Shown here: positions 60,715 through 64,000 of the stretch, piece after piece
How the letters are laid out: each line of letters begins with the position of its first letter
How positions within the stretch are numbered: the first letter of the stretch is position 1
Origin: Chryseobacterium sp. MYb264
GTDB taxonomy: Bacteria; Bacteroidota; Bacteroidia; Flavobacteriales; Weeksellaceae
Length of the DNA stretch: 64,000 nucleotides
Assembly (NCBI RefSeq): GCF_035974275.1
Contig: NZ_CP142422.1
Location: 1,922,001-1,986,000, forward strand
Reading direction: 5' to 3'
Translations under genes and position numbers: made by a program
The notes under the pieces: generated by a model
The model's input: the letters and a program-made list of their open reading frames with translations, nothing else
Databases searched by the model: none
What the model was told of the DNA's origin: nothing

Positions 60715-62184
60715 TTAAAGATCCAAAGCCGGCTCAAGAATTTTTTCCATTCTTTTCTTTACCATGTCTACAGAACCTGCATAATTGTTTACCATTAGAG
60801 AGAAAACCAGTGTTCTTCCAGAATTGGTCTTCAGATAACCTGCCAAAGTTTTCACTTTATTTAAAGTACCTGTTTTAGCAAAAACCTGTCCGTTCCCTGT
60901 TCCCAGGAACATTCTTTTTAACGTTCCGGACTGTCCGCCAATCGGCAATGACGTTAAATAGGTCTGATAATATTTTTCATCCATTAAAGAAGTCAGGAAC
61001 TTCACCTGAGAAATCGGCGTTACGTTATTCGCTCTTGAAAGTCCGCTTCCGTCCATGTAATTTAGCCCTAACATATCAAAACCTTCATCTTTTAAGTGTC
61101 CGGTCACTACTTTTCTGCCCGATTCAGTGGTTTGATCCCCCAAACTCTGGAAACCAACTGTTTTTAACAAGGCTTCTGCCAAACCATTATCACTGTGCTG
61201 ATTGGTATAAAAAATAATATCACCCAAAGTCGGAGATTTGTATGCCGAAACGAGTTTTCTGCTTTCAGGCGTAGCATCTGTCATTTTAGGCGTAACTTTT
61301 CCGGTCACTGCTACACCGCTTTTCACCAAAGTAGTTCTTAAAGTATTCGCCAGATAAGCTGGTGCATCCGGTAATTTTGTCGTCAAAATCCCATCACCTT
61401 CATATTTATCAGCATATACCATCTGATTATTATACGGCGAAACATAGAAAAATTTCTTATCCGCAGAGAATCCATTTTTCTTTACGATCAGTTTTTCATT
61501 CGCTGGGTTTATTTCTCTTGTAGTACCAGCCGGTAAATAGTAATTATTATTTTCCAACCACACAACATTTTCCGGAAGCTTCGAAATGTTACCTTTGAAA
61601 AGCGCTGTCTGAATGATAATATCACCGTTTACCTTTTTGATTCCTTCACGGGAAATTCCGCTCACGAAGTCAGAAACAATATCTCTGTAAGATGCGGCAC
61701 CTGCTTTATTGGTTCCCATTGAAGGGTCTCCGCTGCCTACGATATAAAGATTTCCGTCCAAAACTCCATTTTCGTCCACTGTTCCTGAATATTCCAGCTG
61801 CGTCATCCAACGGTAGTTCTCACCTAACATATTCATTGCTGTTTCTGTGGTCAAAAGTTTCGTGGTAGAAGCCGGAACCAAGGGAGTGGTTTCGTTGTAC
61901 GAAGAAATTACCTTCTTCGTTTTCGGGTCGTAGACTACAAATCCCCAGGTAGCATTTTTCAGCACGGGATCTGCCATCATTGTGTTTACATTAATGTCTA
62001 CAAGTTCTTTAGGCGACAAAATAGTTTTTTCTACCATCGAAGTGATGGGAGAAGGTAAGTTTAAACTGCTCTTCTGATTGTCATAAGCCTGAGAATATAG
62101 AACCGTAGATACGGTAGACTGAGCCAGGAAAAATCCTGAAGCCAGTACCGCGGCGCTTGAAATATATTTTCTGAAGTTTACCAT
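60715..62184 (-). CDS. dacB: D-alanyl-D-alanine carboxypeptidase/endopeptidase (PBP4 type, DacB)
   Basis: The 489-residue protein has a signal peptide (about 1-21) and the three penicillin-binding motifs: SxxK in PASTTKL (S106, K109), SDN in HSDNGLAEA and KTG in FAKTGTLNKVK. The DGSGLSRAN motif of class C PBPs is also present. It trims or cuts peptidoglycan crosslinks in the periplasm. A TATGTTTG -7 element is at 62253-62260, and further upstream a TAGTAGACTA half-site (62303-62312) resembles the cysH/JmjC operator. Confidence 0.96.
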   Translation of the reverse strand: MVNFRKYISSAAVLASGFFLAQSTVSTVLYSQAYDNQKSSLNLPSPITSMVEKTILSPKELVDINVNTMMADPVLKNATWGFVVYDPKTKKVISSYNETTPLVPASTTKLLTTETAMNMLGENYRWMTQLEYSGTVDENGVLDGNLYIVGSGDPSMGTNKAGAASYRDIVSDFVSGISREGIKKVNGDIIIQTALFKGNISKLPENVVWLENNNYYLPAGTTREINPANEKLIVKKNGFSADKKFFYVSPYNNQMVYADKYEGDGILTTKLPDAPAYLANTLRTTLVKSGVAVTGKVTPKMTDATPESRKLVSAYKSPTLGDIIFYTNQHSDNGLAEALLKTVGFQSLGDQTTESGRKVVTGHLKDEGFDMLGLNYMDGSGLSRANNVTPISQVKFLTSLMDEKYYQTYLTSLPIGGQSGTLKRMFLGTGNGQVFAKTGTLNKVKTLAGYLKTNSGRTLVFSLMVNNYAGSVDMVKKRMEKILEPALDL

Positions 62185-62252
62185 CTATTTTTTCATTTTG
62201 CTATATTTTGGATAAATTAAAAATCAATGGGTTAAATTGAAAGTTAAAAATC

Positions 62253-62260
62253 CAAACATA
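62253..62260 (-). promoter_or_regulatory. -7 element of the dacB promoter (TATGTTTG)
   Basis: The minus strand reads TATGTTTG 68 nt before the dacB ATG; no -33 TTG is at consensus distance. Confidence 0.5.
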
Positions 62261-62344
62261 TAATCAACGATCAAAAGTAGAAAATATTGTTATATAGTAG
62301 TTTAGTAGACTATTATAAAACACTATAAAGTTTGTTAAAAAGTG

Positions 62345-64000
62345 TTAAAAATCCACTAAAACCTGTTTTTTAATACTTTGATAAGCAGTAATTTCTTCAA
62401 ACTCGGTGATACTTTGTAAAACCAGCTTCTTATATTCTTCATACTTTTTACCGCGCGGAAGCTTCAGCATAATCTGAAACTGATACAGATTATTAAGCCT
62501 TGCAATAGGTGCTTTTTCAGGACCTAAAACACAATCTTCTGGAAGATATTTTCTTAAAATAGAGCCTAAAAACTGAGAAGCACGGTTTACCTTGTCTTCT
62601 TTAATGTGTTTCAGCTCGATCATGATGAGTTTTGTGAACGGCGGATAGTGGAATTTCTGTCTTTCCGTTAAAATGTATTTATAGACCTTGGCCGGATTAT
62701 TCATTTTAATCAATTGAAAAACGGGATGATCAGGATTGAAGGTCTGAATTAAAATCTTCCCTTTTCCAGAGGTTCTCCCCGCTCTCCCGGAAACCTGTGT
62801 AATCAGTTGATAGGCCCTTTCCTCGGCTCTGAAATCCTGAACATATAACATCGAATCTGCCTTAGGAATGGCCACCAATTCAATATGATCAAAGTCTAAA
62901 CCTTTAGAGATCATCTGAGTTCCCACCACAATATCTGTCTCTCCTTCTTCAATTTTTTCGTATAACTTTTCGTAGGCAAATTTCTTTCTCATAGAATCCA
63001 CGTCCATTCGGTCTACTTCATTTTCAGGGAATAATTTGACCACTTCTTCATGAATCTGCTCGACTCCTACTCCTCTTTCATTCAGGTTTTCAGACTGACA
63101 CTTCGGGCAGGTCTTCGGTTTTGAAGCTCTCTGACCGCAATAATGGCATTTCATTTCATTTGCAGCCTTATGATAGGTCATCACAACATCACAATTGGAA
63201 CAATAATTCACGTAGCCACAGGATTCACATTCCACCACATTGGCATAACCACGGCGGTTGTGAAGAACAATCGCCTGATTTTTTTCATCGACCACTTTTT
63301 TAATTTCATCAATTAAGTGCAGTGAGAAATTTCCTGACACCTTTTTAGAGTCCTGGGCTTCTTTAAAGTTAATGAGTTCATATTCGGGAAGATTCACATT
63401 TCCGAAACGCTCTTCCAGGAAAACATATTTCATTTTATCCTTTCGTGCATTGTAATAACTTTCCACAGAAGGTGTTGCCGAACCTAAAATAACCCTGGCT
63501 CCATAAAAATTTCCGAAAACCAAAGCGGCATCCTTTGCATTAAAATTGGGAGAAACTTCCCTCGGCTTATATGCAGAATCATGCTCTTCATCTACAATTA
63601 CCAATCCAAGATTCTGAAAAGGTAAAAACAATGCATTTCGTGTTCCGATGAGGATTTTAATATCATTCTGACGGATTCTTCGCCAGACTTCCACCCGTTC
63701 AAAATCGGTGAGTTTCTGATGATAAAAACCAAGCTGCCTACCGTATTTTTTTTCTAATCTTTGGGTAATCTGTTTAGTTAAAGCAATTTCCGGAAGCAGG
63801 AAAAGTACGTTTTTACCTTCCTGAATGCATTCTTCAATTTTCTCTAAATAGATATGCGTTTTTCCTGATGACGTTACGCCGTGAAGCAAGACATTCTGGC
63901 CTTCTTCAAACGCTTCATCCACTTCAGCTTTCGCTGATTTCTGAGCTTCCGAAAGTTCTTCAATCTCTTCGATTTCGCCTTCGTAGCTTTCAATCCGGTC
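62345..64000 (-). CDS. priA: Primosomal protein N' (PriA helicase), 3' part
   Basis: The visible 551 residues run off the right edge, so the N-terminal DNA-binding domain is outside the window. Seen here are the helicase motif GVTSSGKT, IVDEEHDSAYKP and GSATPSVES, the zinc-binding insertion with eight cysteines (CESCGYVNYCSNC and CHYCGQ...CPKC) and the C-terminal DNA-binding end. PriA reloads the replicative helicase at stalled forks. Most of the protein is of normal sequence, and the stop is at 62345. Confidence 0.96.
   Translation of the reverse strand, partial: DRIESYEGEIEEIEELSEAQKSAKAEVDEAFEEGQNVLLHGVTSSGKTHIYLEKIEECIQEGKNVLFLLPEIALTKQITQRLEKKYGRQLGFYHQKLTDFERVEVWRRIRQNDIKILIGTRNALFLPFQNLGLVIVDEEHDSAYKPREVSPNFNAKDAALVFGNFYGARVILGSATPSVESYYNARKDKMKYVFLEERFGNVNLPEYELINFKEAQDSKKVSGNFSLHLIDEIKKVVDEKNQAIVLHNRRGYANVVECESCGYVNYCSNCDVVMTYHKAANEMKCHYCGQRASKPKTCPKCQSENLNERGVGVEQIHEEVVKLFPENEVDRMDVDSMRKKFAYEKLYEKIEEGETDIVVGTQMISKGLDFDHIELVAIPKADSMLYVQDFRAEERAYQLITQVSGRAGRTSGKGKILIQTFNPDHPVFQLIKMNNPAKVYKYILTERQKFHYPPFTKLIMIELKHIKEDKVNRASQFLGSILRKYLPEDCVLGPEKAPIARLNNLYQFQIMLKLPRGKKYEEYKKLVLQSITEFEEITAYQSIKKQVLVDF

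Noticed and set aside
62303..62312. Full operator of the cysH type upstream of dacB
   Set aside because: The second arm at the required 9-bp spacing matches only 4 of 10 positions, so only a half-site is reported.
1..64000. tRNA or rRNA genes
   Set aside because: No cloverleaf-like sequence with CCA-type 3' end or rRNA-like stretch was noticed in the intergenic regions; a covariance search could not be run.

Overview
This AT-rich 64 kb window comes from a chromosome of the phylum Bacteroidota, class Flavobacteriia, most likely Chryseobacterium or a close relative. The evidence is gliding genes gldF/gldG, four proteins with type IX secretion (T9SS) C-terminal sorting domains, a SusC/SusD pair, flavobacterial TAnnTTTG -7 promoter elements, weak or absent Shine-Dalgarno sites, and many short-lipobox lipoproteins. 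The genus is inferred from overall similarity, not proven.

Layout. 0.2-4.6 kb: a 1480-residue protein that joins a Dna2-like PD-(D/E)XK nuclease, an SF1 helicase and a C-terminal methyltransferase-like domain; it is the most unusual gene here. 4.6-8.7 kb: accessory DNA with a decayed gene, a lipoprotein, a hipBA toxin-antitoxin pair and an excisionase-like remnant. 8.7-16.9 kb: mnmE, an oxidoreductase/Crp cluster, pepP-like aminopeptidase, a secreted alpha/beta hydrolase and an EamA permease. 17-31 kb: two large secreted metalloproteases (M36 and reprolysin-like), rpsA, a DEAD-box helicase, an SMP-30-like lipoprotein, ccoG and an AraC regulator. 31.5-33.5 kb: a MerR regulator, small unknown genes and a 5'-truncated gene. 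33.6-38 kb: an assimilatory sulfate reduction cluster in which an Rrf2 regulator is followed by cysH (APS-reductase type), cysD, cysN and a TauE/SafE exporter. 38-42.4 kb: small unknown proteins, a T9SS cargo protein, and Crp and SDR genes. 42.5-47 kb: a SusCD pair. 47.3-52.2 kb: an SDR and AraC regulator, a ParE-type toxin-antitoxin module, a TonB-like gene with an internal amber codon, and an orphan antitoxin split by an IS element. 52.2-64 kb: gldFG, hemJ, a MORN lipoprotein, kbl, a JmjC/cupin oxygenase, an M1 aminopeptidase, dacB and the 3' part of priA.

The main regulatory observation is a 29-bp interrupted palindrome (10-bp arms, 9-bp spacer). It overlaps the promoters of both cysH and the JmjC/cupin gene 20 kb away, which suggests one regulon, plausibly under the Rrf2 protein encoded next to cysH. 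The intergenic DNA is rich in repeats: a three-copy head/tail element with variable middles, tandem units of 120-175 bp at two loci, a 194-bp MITE-like element, and degenerate short-word repeats. The IS insertion left a 6-bp target duplication, and removing it restores a 72-residue antitoxin reading frame. No tRNA, rRNA or CRISPR array was seen.
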